Source: Tetranychus cinnabarinus (lineage: Eukaryota > Arthropoda > Arachnida > Trombidiformes > Tetranychidae). Taken from it: DNA of 64,000 bases. The stretch is taken from the NCBI GenBank assembly GCA_022266195.1, contig WHVY01000002.1, positions 10,679,001-10,743,000 of the forward strand. Direction: 5' to 3'. Position 1 is the first letter of the stretch. Each line of letters starts with the position of its first letter. Under the pieces are notes generated by a model. That model was not told where the DNA came from and searched no databases. It worked only from the letters and a program-made list of their open reading frames with translations. The position numbers and the translations under genes were made by a program. Below, in pieces: positions 1 through 12,753 of the stretch.

Positions 1-500
1 CTTAAAATTTAAATCAAAGTGAGCAACAAGCCTTGCAAGACATTGTTTGAAGTAAACTGGTGAAACTTTGAACGTTCAATTTGATTTTTCTTGTATAAAA
101 GTACTAATTTTAACTAAATTGCTGAAACAGAGCATTTTATGAATCTATTTGCTGGAATTATTTGAAACGATGCTAAAATTTTCCGTTTTAATTAAGCAAG
201 ATTCATAAAGTAACAATCTAATCAAAACCTCAATAAAGATTGGATACCATAAAATTGAATCAAAGCACGGAATTGAAAATTGTAAGTTAAATGATAATAA
301 AAAAACGTTTGGCTGCAAACTGAGCATTTCAAAGTTTAGATAATGTAATTTGTAACTACTGAGACTGATATAAATATTAAATAGATTTGATGAACTTCAG
401 ATTTCAATATATCAAGTATTGTATATCTGAAACTGATCAAATACAATTGAGTCAGTCTGCGTGATGAGATGGAAGAAGAAGAAAAATTGATTTAATATAC
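1..500 (-). other. intron of the myosin VI gene (window edge)
   Basis: No coding exon is visible on either strand. The stretch lies downstream of the donor site at 500 and before the next myosin VI exon, which must lie outside the window because the conserved residues that follow in the family are absent here. Confidence 0.6.
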
Positions 501-1343
501 CAATAGCGAAAACATGAGGAGGAAGAACACCGAGTGATTTTCCTTGATACCGTGAAATTGCTTCAGATGAATAAAGATTTCGAATTTCAAAGTAAGGATT
601 GATTGAGATCAGGATATTAGCCACGTAAGTCTGAAAATTAGAAAAAAAGAAACAAAAAACGGAAAAATAGTTAATGAATGAATGCTTTTTTTGCTCAAGC
701 CTTGACCTTACATAAATCAGATCTCGTTCATAGCGGACTCGCAAATTGTTGAGAAGGGTTGCCTCGTTGAGGAACATAAGAGCACCTAAAGAAATAAGAA
801 AAGGTCAAAATTAATCAATTATATGAGTTGAAAAGATACAATTAAATTTAAAGAAAAATTGGTATAAATTATATTCAGATCATTCAAGTATTACTACAAT
901 ATTTGTATAACTTACAATTATCGTCAACATGCTTCTCAATCTCAGGGTCTGCAGGGTAAAGGCTGCTGTAAGGTGCTTTAATTGTCTGTTGGTAAAATAA
1001 TGAAAATTAATTAATTTAAAATAAATTGAATGATAAGCCACGAATAATTAGGAGTTTGTATGTTCTCATTGATATCAGTTGGCAGTGATACCAATGATTG
1101 GGAATCATAATTTGGTTGAAGGGAAAGTGAACAGTTTAAAAATTGTTTGCCAAAATGATCAAGCAATTTTGAGAAATTTTAATTATTGAAATGATAATGA
1201 AGGGTGATTAAGTATTATAGATCATAATTTACCTGATTGCTGTTTGCACATTTAACTGTAGCAAGCTCGAAGCCAATGTCAATGATAGTTCCTAAAATAT
1301 ATCCATTGTCAGGATCTGGAGCCCAAACCTTTTGTGACTCCAT
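501..1343 (-). CDS. MYO6: unconventional myosin VI, N-terminal exons (partial)
   Basis: Myosin VI is the actin motor that walks toward the pointed end, serving endocytosis and membrane tethering in the cytoplasm. Four exons are read on the minus strand: 1233-1343, 916-985, 712-785 and 501-630, with phases that join cleanly. The start is MESQKVWAPDPDNGYILG, matching the SH3-like N-terminus of the family (W-A-P-x-P-x-x-G). It continues into LNEATLLNNLRVRYERDLIY and TYVANILISINPYF, then YQGKSLGVLPPHVFAI, all characteristic of the motor head just before the P-loop. The remaining motor, lever and tail lie beyond base 1, so this is about 110 residues of a protein normally near 1,250. The myosin VI assignment rather than another class rests on the N-terminal exon and on SSEAI-x-x-YQGKSLG. 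No defect is seen. Confidence 0.93.
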
Positions 1344-4300
1344 TCCGATGAGTTAAGTAATATCACACTGAAATGGTAGAGAGATGGAGAAAAAAGATTT
1401 TTAGATTGTAAATGATTGCAGATGATTGTGACAGATTGCTGGTCAATAAAGTAATCAGAATTGGTGAAATTGGTGATCATTAGTAGATGTAAACAAAAGG
1501 AAAAGTGACACAATTGAGAAACGTGACTGTGTAAAGAATTTCTCTTTTCAGGTTCAATGAAAAGTTACAAAATAATTGAGGCAACAAGTTAACTAGTTAA
1601 CTGGAAAAGTCATGTTATGTTGATTAATTCAAGTAACCAATTTTTGTTGATCTTGGTTTGTTGTCATGTAAACTTGTTTACTTGTGTGGCTATAATTGAT
1701 ACAGCTGACAATGAATGTTTTTCCGTTAGATGTGAAACACAACGAAACCATGAGAGTATAAATAATCACTGAATGTTACGAATTGAAGTCGAACTTATTT
1801 GACAATTTTGGCTATAAAGTCAATTCAAATTTTTAAACAATAGATTCACAAATAAAGTACAGTAATAGTTGATACAATAAAACTTGTGATCTCAACACCA
1901 GTTGAAACATACAATGTTTTTGACGGCAAATTGGATCAGGTCAAGTAGTAGGAATATATAATGAAACAATCAACAGTAAAATAAATTTATTTAACACATT
2001 CAAACAAAGAATCTACTGTTAGTAATTGATTTTAATTGAGTAATCCTGATCTCAATGGTTTCATCAAATTACTTAAAGTTGATAGAGATTCAAATCACTA
2101 TGTAGAGATGATATTCACTCCAACAAAAAAAAGGCATAACAATCAACAAAAGAAATGTTATGAAAAAAAAAAGAGTTTGACCGATGATTTATTCAAAAAC
2201 GAAGATGGCAGAAGAGATAAAGTAAACATCTTTGGCATTAGAAGACAATCATTTTTTCAATGATCGTCTGCTTAGCAACAAAATTTAATTTAGGATGATT
2301 GTTTGGACAGACGTTGTTGCTGCAGTCACTAAATAAATATAAAGGTACTTTTTACGATAGTGGTAATGATGGTGTCTTGATGTCTTGTTTTAATGAAAAA
2401 GTGACAGATGTAAAAGCAAATAGGAAACTTGAAAATGAAAGCAAAAGAACAAGAAAAGGTTTGAAACTCACCTAATGTTGAAAATGATTGCTAATTGTTG
2501 GTATATCAAATCTATGCTGATCTGGCAACATTTACCAAATCAAATAAACTAGAAACTTGAAATAGATGTCGACCAGGTAGTGGAAGGAGATCGACAAACA
2601 TAAACAGATAGTCCGTAAAGAAATGGATCGTCGTACGTTTGAACTGATAAATTTGATGATAATTGAAGAGCAGACTTAATAGACACCAGAAACGTTAAAC
2701 ATAGTCAACACTGTGAATACTGTAAACACGGTTAGCACTGTAGGTACACAGTAAACATAAAGTTACAACATGACAAAGAGGATAAAAAAGGTAAAGGAGA
2801 AAAAGAGAGTCAGAAAGGGAGAGAACTTGAGGGAGGAGGAGAAGAAAAATAATCAACAGTCTTGAACGGATGATGAATAGAAGAGGAAAGGAAGACGGAG
2901 AAAGAGAGAGAGAGAAACAAGGTGTGATGCAAAATCGCCTTTGCGATTGTTACGGTTGCATCGGTAGAGAAAAAAGTTGTTTAAGTTCCGATTGAGTTAT
3001 CATGGAGACCAGTTGATGATCCCTTTTTAAGTATCTTCTTGACTTGTTATTAGTCTCATTTTTAGTCTCTTTCCTTCCTAATTTATTACAATTGTCAATT
3101 TAACAATATTTTTCATTGGAATCATCAGTAACACAGACTTAATATAATTTACTCTTGCTTAGTCTATCTTTTTTTTGTGCTTGTTTTTACCTCTTATTCA
3201 CATCATTTAGGCTCATATTGAGCCTCCAAATTCACCCTTAACATTCAAGTTTAACTCCATCTCTCCCTCTCTTTTTATGTATCGATAAATGCTGTATAAA
3301 ATCACTCTTATCATCAACCATCACCATCATCATTATCATCATTATCTTCATCATTTTTTACGTCTTTTCATGACTTTTCAATTCCATTCACCATAATCAT
3401 CATCATTTTTTGTGTTGTAGTTTCTATTGATTGACCTCTTAAGGTAGTTAACCTTAACCATAAAAAAGCCTAAACAAAAATCATAATTCAATAACAATAT
3501 AACGTTGGAAGTCGCGTAAATCCAATAAGTCTGTATATCGTTAGCTTAATTAGTGAGGATAAACCAACTATAAAATTTTAATTAATTGTCCCACACAGTC
3601 AAACTGATTATATATTTGATGAAAAACAACAAACAAATAAGTATAATAGGCGTCAAATTGGTTAAAAAAGGACAACCTGCCAAGAAATGTATCAAAATTG
3701 TGTTCACTTCTTAATCATATTCATTCATCTTCATCTCTGCTTTGCCTTTCTCTCATCATCACATTATTAAATTATATTATCAATTTGTAAATTAACAAAT
3801 TGCGAGGTCATCATCATGTTCATAATTTACCTCTTTCTCTCCCATAAAACTGACAAAAATCAGTTTATTTGAGAAATTTTTACGCTTTGTTGATCATTTT
3901 AACTGCTTCTTTTAACGCAACCTTTTATTGTCCTAGCTGTAGTTTAATTTGTTATTCAACCTCTCCTCTTTTACCCAGATTATCATGGTCATGGTTAAGA
4001 TTCACAATTTAATTTTATTTCTGGTTACAACTTTTGTTTCATTCAAATCACAACTTTGATCGCAAACCATTAAATAATCTCAAAATTTTTTGCTATTCAA
4101 TTTAAACATTAAGCTAACTATATTTTCTTGTTAAATTATTCAGCTACTTACCTTGTTTGTTTTCATTTAACTTTAAAACTGTAAGCATGCAATGCTTTGC
4201 AAAGTGCACAAATCATTCACAATCACGATAACTTTAGATATAAATCATCATTAAGATTACAAATGAAATCAGATATTTAAATAGTATTTATCTGATTCGT

Positions 4301-4593
4301 CTTATGCCTAAAATAAAGCTCAATATGGATTATTGATCTTGAAGCCATAAAATTTGTTTAATCTGAACAAATACTCATTGCAATTTGATATGTAACAGTA
4401 AATAAAGATTGGATTAGCGATTCATTGGATGGCAAAATATTGGTAATTTCATTTACTCAGCACTGTAAACTATTTAGATAAATATTTATAGTTGGTAAGT
4501 AAATGATGTACTTCTGATGACAGTAGATCTTTCAATTCAAATGAAAAGAATTAAATTGGTGAGAAAAATTCTAAAAAAATATTCAACAGGAGT
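1344..4593. other. intergenic region upstream of myosin VI
   Basis: No supportable gene. It holds the presumed promoter and 5' UTR of myosin VI, a purine-rich tract at about 2757-2920 (GA-rich, with GAGAGA runs) on the plus strand, and CAT/ATC-rich simple sequence at about 3310-3410. The few open frames are short, begin at non-ATG codons or lack any recognisable motif. Confidence 0.6.
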
Positions 4594-7359
4594 TTAATTT
4601 GTTTTAGGCTTTCGTATGAATTTGAAAAAAAACTTAAATAAAGGTATTTGGTTCATCATTTCGATAGCATATGGCTCATAGCGATAAATTATGCGCAATA
4701 TCAAAAAGAAAAGAATGGCACCAAAAATAACATGGACGGCTGAATTACCCCAATGAGAGCAACACAAGATAGTCTGTAATTAAAAAGAAATCAGTTAATT
4801 GTTTGAAAATACAAAGTTGAGAATTATTTACCTCTGATAAACGAGTTAGACCAAAAATAACAGAAAACGCAGCCAAAACTTTGGGATGAGGTAAAATACC
4901 AAATACTGGATTCTCATTACTTCGATTTTTGGTACATTCTTGTCGTATGAATGAGCAGCTAAGAGGAAAAAACAGAGTTTAGTAAACTGTGCACTACAGC
5001 AAATTCAGATTGAAAGCAACCAAATTCAAATGAAATAAATCCAAGTCAGATTAAAAAAAATTCATGTCACTGTAAAACTTTTTCATGTCTATTCTTGGTT
5101 ATGATAAAAATGAAAGTAAGTTAGTGTTGAACGACTATTTATGGACTATTTTCTGCTACTAAAGTGACGATTATTTCGATTATCATACACAAATGCAACT
5201 TAATTTTGCCTTTGTATTCCAAATGAAATAATTTATAATTTAGTAGTGCTTGATCTTAGCTGGTGATTTGCATCTTTCTGACAAAGAAATTAATTTTAGC
5301 AGCCATATAAATTTTCATTCTGACGTTGAATTATTTCATTTTCAATTAAGCCCCTTTCAATCTTAATTGACTGTAACAAGCAATGTGTAAATATTAAATT
5401 TACCTAAAAAGAATGCGGCATGACATGTTAACACAGTTTGCAAGAATCAGACCAGAAGCGCCAATTAGTGAAGTAGCCAAAGATGCAACAATCAAATAAA
5501 TAACTGAAAATCCAATAAGCCAAATGTTGAATTTATCGAGTTGTTCTTTAGACATCACAGCAAATGTGAAAGTTTCACTAACACCATTGATGGCAATAAA
5601 ATAAATATAAATACAATGGAAGCGCATCAAAATAATTGCAAGTCCATGACCAAGATGTTTCTCGTTGTAAATCTTTAAACCAAGTTGTGAGTAGTTGAAA
5701 CCGAATACAAGAACAATTAAGCCACAGAGAGACATCAATTTGAAAAGATTTCTTAAAGTTTCTACCGCCATTTTGAACTTTTTCCGGTCCTGATTTTCAT
5801 GCTTGCCTCGGACGACAAGTTTACCAAAAAGGATATAGGCACTTTCTTCAATCGGTTGGAAAATAAAACGAGCAGCAAGTGATCCTAGATTGTTTACGAT
5901 ATCAAAAATCCCTTGATCGTCAAAAGTCATTGGATTTAGAAATGTCATGATAAATTTCTCCCCCTCAGTAAGGAATTGTTTGATAACCGTTTGTAGAAGA
6001 AAGCTGAAATTAAGTTTTAACAGACTTGTATCGAGGATGGGCTGAAAAAGAAAGTAAGAAAATAAATGTAATTAGTTGACAGTAAGTTTAGTTGATTATC
6101 GTTAATAGTTAATACCTGCATATCTCGATTAGGAAAGAAATGACTATAATAATGACCAAAACTAAGTTTTAAAGCAAAATATATATGATACATCATTGTT
6201 GTAGCGACCGACGAAATAAAAAGAGAGGACATGAAGATTATAACAGCATACATCGGATAACTCTGAACAAAGAGGGCCATAATAACACATCTTATGACGA
6301 GAGCGATTGCCTCAATGTTGATCCTAATTTTAACAAGATTTTGAAGCTGACAGTAAATGAACATCGGCTCAGATACCATTTCAATGGCAACGATTATCGG
6401 CATTACAAGGACTGCAGTTCGATAGCCAAAAGCTTGTTGATCTGGTTGCTCTACCCAATTCAACCAGATATAAGATAAAACATAACCAAATAGAAATGAA
6501 AAGACCATACTATAAATAAATGGAGCGAATTGTAATATTAATATGCATTTCCATAATATTGCGAAGATGGTCTTACTTCAACCAAATTAAATTAATGAGA
6601 GCTGGCCAACGATGTGATTTAGCTTCACTTATACAGACCCTCCGCATCGGCTCTCGACTAATAAATTGCGTTGTAGTATAGAGCAAAAGCAGTCTGACAT
6701 TTATGACACCTAGAATATATGCTGATATATATTTGAGGATATATATATTCAGCAAAAATGTCGTAATTCTTGTAGATATCTGAAAAAAAGAAGATGAAAA
6801 CACAAAACAGCTGATCAGATAAAGTTAGTTATAGTGGGTCCGGGATAAAAGACAAAAAGGCAAAACGAAGGCAAAAGAGGGCAAAAGTGGGCAAAAGTGG
6901 GCAAAAGAAGACAAAAATATAAAATAAAGTCACTTTTTAGTTAAGTAATGAATAATATCGTATTTGTATTATAATCACAATAAGGTTAAATTAATGAAAT
7001 TATTGAATATTAAACTTGAGGCTCTGTTTGGTGTCAGCCACTGAAATCAGCTGGAAGCTCAATGGTAGTTATGTTGGTTAGGTTTATAGCAAATATTCAA
7101 TAAAGTCAGTTGTTATTATAATCAAATATAAATCACTTTTTCATCAAACTCTAAATATTTTTTATGTTAGACTACCTAAGACGCTTTATTACGAGAGTTT
7201 AGCCATCTTTTGCCCTCTTTTGCCCTTTTTGCCTTTTTGCCCAGTTTTTGCTCTTTTTTGTCTTTTATCCCGGACCGTTATAGTGAAAATGAAATTTACC
7301 TGAAAGACCATGTTGAAAGATGCATGTCTCATGGCATCTGAGACTAAAGTTGAGCTCAT
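4594..7359 (-). CDS. RFT1: RFT1, ER multi-pass protein of N-glycan precursor assembly
   Basis: RFT1 is a polytopic ER membrane protein needed for Man5GlcNAc2-PP-dolichol to be used on the lumenal side; whether it is itself the flippase is disputed. Six exons are read on the minus strand: 7300-7359, 6577-6779, 6116-6509, 5404-6041, 4832-4958 and 4594-4773. They sum to 533 codons, close to the human protein (541), and all phases join. The first exon encodes MSSTLVSDAMRHASFNMVFQ. Family blocks include INVRLLLLYTTTQFISREPM, FLTEGEKFIMTFLN, FDDQGIFDIVNNLGSL, RFIFQPIEESAYI and NGVSETFTFAVMSKEQ. Many hydrophobic segments agree with the MATE-like multi-spanning fold. Intron 1 carries a MITE. The gene ends about 3.2 kb from the myosin VI start, on the same strand, and no frame damage is visible. 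Confidence 0.95.
6837..7276. mobile_element. 440-bp MITE in RFT1 intron 1, 9-bp target duplication
   Basis: The ends are inverted repeats starting GGTCCGGGATAAAAGACAAA on both strands. They are flanked by exact direct copies of GTTATAGTG at 6828-6836 and 7277-7285. The subterminal part consists of repeated GGGCAAAA-type units facing inward from both ends. No coding frame is present, so it is non-autonomous. A 9-bp duplication is typical of Mutator-like elements; an 8-bp reading with one extra terminal G (hAT/P-like) is a possible alternative. It is spliced out with the intron and should not affect the RFT1 protein. Confidence 0.88.
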
Positions 7360-7966
7360 GATTGAGTTGATAGAGTAAATTATACCAGGTTCATATTCAT
7401 AAATAAAACAAATAATAACAAATCATTAAAAAACAAAAAAATAATTACACATAAATAAGATAGAAAAAATTGTGTAAATAAAATTTCTATGAGTTGAGCA
7501 AACCGAATCCATGTAAGCAGGTTGTTAATTCTGACGCGCGTGATTTGATACAAATATTTGAAAATTAATATTAAAATCTGAAACTATTCTCGTTGAGCTC
7601 AGAAGTTTCTTTGCTAAGCTTTATCCTTAACTAATCACTATCCAGATCAAAATTTGTAGTTAATTTGAAAAAATAAACAGTAATTACAATCACATTTCAA
7701 AACAGTTGGTTAGTATTCGTCTTTTACCACGAAAAAAATCTTTACGATATGTTGTTGATGGATGTAAGTCATTATTTATATTTATAAGGTATTGATTTTG
7801 ACTGTTTGGTGAACAGTTCAGGTTCAAAAAACAATAAGTTAATGATCTAAATAAATATTTTCATAAAAGCTCGTAAAGTAATAACAAGAATGACAACACG
7901 GGTACATTTACACAATATGCAGTTTGACATCAAACAAGGTTCCATAGTTGGTTTTAAATCAGAGAA
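7360..7966. other. spacer between RFT1 start and TFIIIA stop
   Basis: AT-rich, without a supportable gene on either strand. It must contain the RFT1 promoter and the 3' UTR of the zinc-finger gene, both transcribed leftward. Confidence 0.6.
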
Positions 7967-8981
7967 TCAGACCATTTCTTTACGGAACTCCTTATCACGA
8001 TTAATTATTGAAGCTAATTCATCTTCATTTACATCAAATCCAGATAATTCTTGAGCCAGACTTTTACGATAAGGAAATATCGGTTTTTTGCGTTTTTCAC
8101 TGGATTTCTGTAGATCAAATAAAAAAACAGTGAGCAAATATAATACATAATTTTAATTTACATTCTTACCTCTGGATTGGATGAATGTTTATTGTTATGT
8201 TGCGCTAAGGTGATGGGATCGGTGAATTTACGACCACAGTCTGGATAATCACATGCATAATTTTCTAGATGAACATCTTCAACATGCTCTCTCAATTGTC
8301 CTTTGCGAACAAATGATTTGTCACATCCATCCGCAGGGCATTTAAACTTATGAGCATCTATGTGCGCTACCAAATTTGACTTTTGCGTGAAGATTTTACC
8401 ACAAATGTGACATTCATTCGTTTTTTTGTGAGCTGTAGCAACGTGTTTACGAAGTTCATTCCAAGTTTCAGCAACAACGTCGCAATCTTCTTGATTGCAT
8501 CGAAAACCTGAATGGCGAGCGCTATGCCTTATGAGACGAGATTTCAGAGCAAAAGCAGCATCACATCGATCACATTTGAAAGGTTTTTCACCAGTATGAT
8601 GGGCCAAATGGATTTTCCACAGGAATTTATCTTTAAATTCCTTGAAACAATTCTCACAGTTGTATCGTTTTTCTCGCTTTTTGGTCGTCGTAAAATCCTC
8701 TTCAACGTTGTGAGGCCGTTTTTTATGTTTATTCAGATAAGATCTGCATGTAAATGATTTATCACATCCTTCGATGTCACAAATAAACGGGCGCTAGATA
8801 GAAGATAAACAAAGCACAAATGATGATTTTGAAACGAACATCACGAACACATGTTTGATTTTCTTACCTCTCCTTTGTGAGCTCGAATGTGACGCTGCAA
8901 ACGAAAAGCACTTGGAAACGAAGCACCACACTCGTCAAACGAACAGTGAAATAGTTTTGGTTGAGCCATATTAACAATCAT
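7967..8981 (-). CDS. GTF3A: transcription factor IIIA-like C2H2 zinc-finger protein
   Basis: TFIIIA binds the internal control region of 5S rRNA genes to recruit TFIIIC/TFIIIB, and also binds 5S RNA. Three exons are read on the minus strand: 8868-8981, 8170-8793 and 7967-8107, giving 292 aa. Eight C2H2 fingers run back to back from about residue 10 to 245, followed by a basic tail. The diagnostic part is the middle: finger 4 ends IRHSARH and is followed by FRCNQEDCDVVAETWNELRK and then the short finger NECHICGKIF. This matches the irregular fingers 5-6 of TFIIIA rather than a generic C2H2 protein. Vertebrate TFIIIA has nine fingers; eight are seen here, the short insert after finger 2 being unusual. 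A second in-frame Met lies 4 codons after the first. It faces METTL14 across 410 bp. Confidence 0.82.
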
Positions 8982-9391
8982 GCTAAAAATTATGCACATT
9001 AAACCACCTGCGAAAAATTAAAATTTTGAAAACAAATGTTTGCATACTTGAGGGGTGTTATAATAATTGTGCAAAGTTGGACCAGTTTAGGTTATGCCGG
9101 ATTTGGCCATTTCAGGTTCGGTCATTTTTTTTGAACCAGTTAGTTAGAATAATTTAAAAAGGTAGGGTAGATGATTGATTGGGTAATCAAATTCGTGAAT
9201 TCAATTTTTTAATGGTTAAACACTCAATCATTTCTTGAACTTTGATAATTTGCCCTGTTATTTATGCTCTGTTTTTGTGCTTTCACAGCTGTTCATAAGA
9301 TCGATGTTTACAAATAAGTTTTACATTAAATCATCATTTTCTTAGTTGTTTCAAGTACTCTTTGATCTCCGTAGAGTACCAAATACTCATA
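8982..9391. promoter_or_regulatory. shared divergent promoter region, TFIIIA / METTL14
   Basis: These 410 bp separate two start codons pointing away from each other, so both core promoters and 5' UTRs should lie here. No TATA box or other motif was identified with confidence; the inference rests on gene arrangement. Confidence 0.45.
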
Positions 9392-10914
9392 ATGGTTGCA
9401 GAAACCGATGCCAAAGATTGTGTTAATGGTATTAAAAGTGATCAGCAAACTAAATCACTTAAACATCAAATGAAACAACAATCCAAATTGAGACGAGATC
9501 TACTTTGTAAGCTCTTCCGCTGTGATCCATCTCAATTAAGAACTCTTCTTGGTACTGACGGAGATCGTGACCCATCTGATTTTACAAATAAAATTGAAAA
9601 TGGGAATTCAGTTGAAAGTGGAATTTCCCGTGAGTCCGCGCCAATCTATACTGATTCAAGCATATTTTCTAAGGTGAGAACGCTAATGATGTAAGGTTTA
9701 AAAAATTTTTAATCTTTCACTTTTTTCTTTGTTTGTATTTAAAGGGAACTCAAAGTGCAAATCCTCACAATGATTACTGTCAACATTTTGTCGATACTGG
9801 ACAAAGACCTCAAAACTTTATAAGAGATGTTGGCTTAGCTGAAAGGTTTGATGAATATCCTAAACTAAAAGAGCTCATAAGAAGAAAAGATGAGAGGATC
9901 CGTGAAACTAACACTAAACCTATGTACCTTAAATGTGATTTAAGAGAATTTTCATTGAAAGATTTGAAGTGCAAATTCGATGTGATTTTAATTGAACCAC
10001 CTTTAGAGGAATATCAACGAACAAGAGGAGCTACCAACATGGACTTTTGGAACTGGGAGGAGATTGAAAAGTTAGCCATTGAAGATATAGCTGCTCAAAG
10101 AAGTTTTGTTTTTCTTTGGTGTGGATCTAGTGAAGGTCTTGATTTGGGTCGCCATTGTTTACGTAAATGGGGTTTCCGTAGATGTGAAGATATTTGCTGG
10201 ATAAAAACAAACATTAAAAATCCTGGATTTTCAAAGAATCTAGAATCTAATGCAATTTTTCAACGAACAAAAGAACATTGTCTCATGGGAATTAAAGGCA
10301 CAGTTCGAAGAAGTACCGATGGAGATTTTATTCATGCAAATGTTGACATAGATTTGATAATCAGTGAAGAACCTGAATACGGCTCGGTCGATAAGCCAGA
10401 AGAAATATTTCATATTATTGAACATTTTTGCCTTGGACGCAGAAGATTACATGTTTTTGGACGAGACACTACTATTAGACCAGGTATTAATTTTATAATT
10501 AAAGCAAAATCATCAACTTGCTATTTAAAGATTCGCCTTGAGTAACATTGGTCTAATCTTGAGAGTGAACTTGTTATGTAGAAATGTTGATGATTTCTCT
10601 TTTCATTATTTTTTGTTCCTAATCTACCACTCACGTCATTTTTTCTTAAATTATTAGGCTGGTTAACTGTTGGTCCTGGATTAACAAACAGTAACTTTAA
10701 CGCTGATAAGTACTTGAAAAACTTTGAAACTCCAAATAGTCACTTAACTGGGTCAACTGACAAGATTGAAAGCCTTAGACCAAAATCGCCTGTGCCCAAA
10801 AACAAGAGTCAATCAACAGTTGGAAACAGACCGATTTCTCAAAACCGACCACATCAACAATCAATGCCAAGAGGTGGTAACAATAATAGGATATCAACAA
10901 TGATTAGAAGATAA
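9392..10914 (+). CDS. METTL14: METTL14, non-catalytic partner of the m6A mRNA methyltransferase
   Basis: METTL14 forms the nuclear heterodimer with METTL3 that writes N6-methyladenosine on mRNA, contributing RNA binding rather than catalysis. Three exons, 9392-9673, 9745-10483 and 10658-10914, give 425 aa (human 456). The MT-A70 core is very conserved: GTQSANPHNDYCQHFVDTG, FDVILIEPPLEEYQ, RSFVFLWCGSSEGLDLGRHC and the block from FQRTKEHCLMGIKGTV to DGDFIHANVDIDLI. The EPPL motif replaces the catalytic DPPW of METTL3, the hallmark of METTL14. The C-terminus has few RGG repeats compared with vertebrates (a single PRGGNNNR patch). Failure to splice intron 2 would extend the frame 20 codons to a stop at 10545 and lose the C-terminal tail. 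The start is the first ATG in frame; upstream codons are non-ATG. Confidence 0.97.
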
Positions 10915-11612
10915 TCAGCCTAATTGACAATTGACTCATTTTCACAAATGTATTTTCTATAGTTTTAATTAGTTTTCAATGTTTCATTTGTATTATAACA
11001 TTTCCTATATCTTCATTTCTCATCAAATCCATTGCATTGGAATTTTTTTTAATTAAATTCAAAACAAAATTGTTCCATCACTCACCAAAATATTAGATTA
11101 TTACAAGATATAACTAAAAGTCCCCAAGTCAACTTAACAAAGTTGATAAATAGATGTAAATTTTATTGACTTTATCGCGCAGAACAGAGTTTTTGACCTC
11201 AGTTTCTAATCTCAAGATTACTACCAGGTTAATGATCGGTAATAATAAATAATAATTAATAATAATTAAAATAAAAAGAGTCAAAGAATGATATAATCGT
11301 TGCTCGGGTCTAGAATAGTTGTTGTGCAGCTTGGTGTATCAAAAAGAGAAGTGAAAATAAGAAATGGCTAATCCCACGAACTTGCACAAGGTTTTATTTT
11401 GCTTAAGTCTTCACTTTGGTTTTATGAAGGTTTGATTTAAAGTTAAATTTCAAGATTAATACTTTGAATTGTGATACTTTGCAATCTGAATTTATACACT
11501 CATATGTAAGTAAATCACCGGAGTATTTCTTAATGAAGTGTCAGATAAAAATAAATTGCTAGTTTGACTATTTTACTTTGTTGTTTGTTTATGACTCTTG
11601 CAGTGAAATCCG
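10915..11612. other. spacer between METTL14 and ARH3
   Basis: AT-rich. It contains the METTL14 3' UTR and the ARH3 upstream region. A possible 5' UTR intron acceptor (TTGCAG) lies just before the ARH3 ATG, at about 11602. No gene is supported here. Confidence 0.5.
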
Positions 11613-12742
11613 ATGAATCAATTGAGAAGCCGTTTTAGAGGTTGTTTACTTGGTGTTCATGTCGGTGACACATTTGGAGCTCCTTTTGAAAATGATGAAG
11701 TTATTTCAAGAAAATTATTACAAAATTATCTCAATAATTTAGTTGCTGGGAAAAGTGAGTAAATTATTTCTTGTAAATGCTACCTTTACAATTTTAGATG
11801 CTACCTTTACTTGATGTTTTACCATTCTTAAATGCAGGTAACAATCAAATTTTTCCTTATACTGATGATACTTTAATGACTCGTGCTGTTGCTCAGTCTT
11901 TGGTGGCTCATAAAGGATTTAATGCTACAGATCTAGCTAAACGATTCGCTCAAGATTTTTTCGAAAACCCTAAACGTGGATATGGAGAAAGAGTGACTGA
12001 AGTTTTTGCTGCTCTTCACATTGAAGAGTATGCAGACCCCTTTGGACCAGCTAAGCGTCAATTTAGCGGGACAGGGTCCTATGGAAATGGTGCTGCTATG
12101 AGAATTGCCCCAGTTGCCTTGTATGGAATCAATTTATCTGACGATAAGCTCAATGAAATGGTTGACAACTGTTCCAAGATCACTCATACCAATGTGAAAG
12201 GAGTAAATGGAGCTAAACTTCAATGTCATGCTATTCGAGAAGCCTTAAGAGCTAGTCAGCCATTTGATTCATTATCCTACCTTCAAAAACTGGCTCAAAA
12301 AATGGAAAAAATCGAGGATGGCTGCCAAGACAAGGATAAAATTTACTCGAAAGCTTTACTAGAAATGTTGCAGATTTTTGAAGGCAAACACAGGAACAAA
12401 GATCCGTTGCCGGCAGATATTGCTGATATCTTCGGCAACTCAGTATCAGCTCAGAGATCTGTTCCGTCAGCTGTCTACTCGTTTGTCCGAGCTCAAACAC
12501 CTACAGAATTATTCGAAACAGATAACCCTTTTCTTCGTGCCTTATTTTTATCCATTTCTCTTGGTGGTGATACAGATACAATTGCTTCAATGGCTTGTGC
12601 CATATCCGGTGCCTTGCATGGTGATTCAAAAGTACCTCCTTTGTTGATTGAACACTGTGAGGCTTCTGATAATACCATTAAACTAGCTGATGAACTTCAT
12701 AAAATTGTTGATAATCAGTCTGAATCAAACGAAAAACGATAA
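11613..12742 (+). CDS. ADPRS: ADP-ribosylserine hydrolase (ARH3)
   Basis: ARH3 removes serine-linked ADP-ribose from proteins and degrades poly-ADP-ribose, in nucleus and mitochondria, after PARP signalling. Two exons, 11613-11754 and 11838-12742, are joined by an 83-bp intron and give 348 aa (human 363). The fold's Mg-binding motifs are present: RFRGCLLGVHVGDTFGAPFE near the start, YTDDTLMTRA (TDDT) at about residues 54-63, GTGSYGNGAAMRIAP at about 130-144, and SLGGDTDTIASMACAISGA near residue 300. The latter supplies the second Asp pair. All residues expected for a two-metal hydrolase are visible, so activity is likely. It ends 12 bp before the prolidase fragment on the opposite strand. Confidence 0.95.
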
Positions 12743-12753
12743 AAGCATTCACA

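Noticed and set aside
2036..2263. 75-codon plus frame upstream of myosin VI
   Set aside because: It starts at a non-ATG codon, is Lys/Asn-rich as expected for AT-rich DNA and matches no family.
11364..11432. Short ATG frame before ARH3, considered as an extra first exon
   Set aside because: Splicing it to the next acceptor places a stop immediately downstream; the ATG at 11613 begins the conserved ARH3 sequence.
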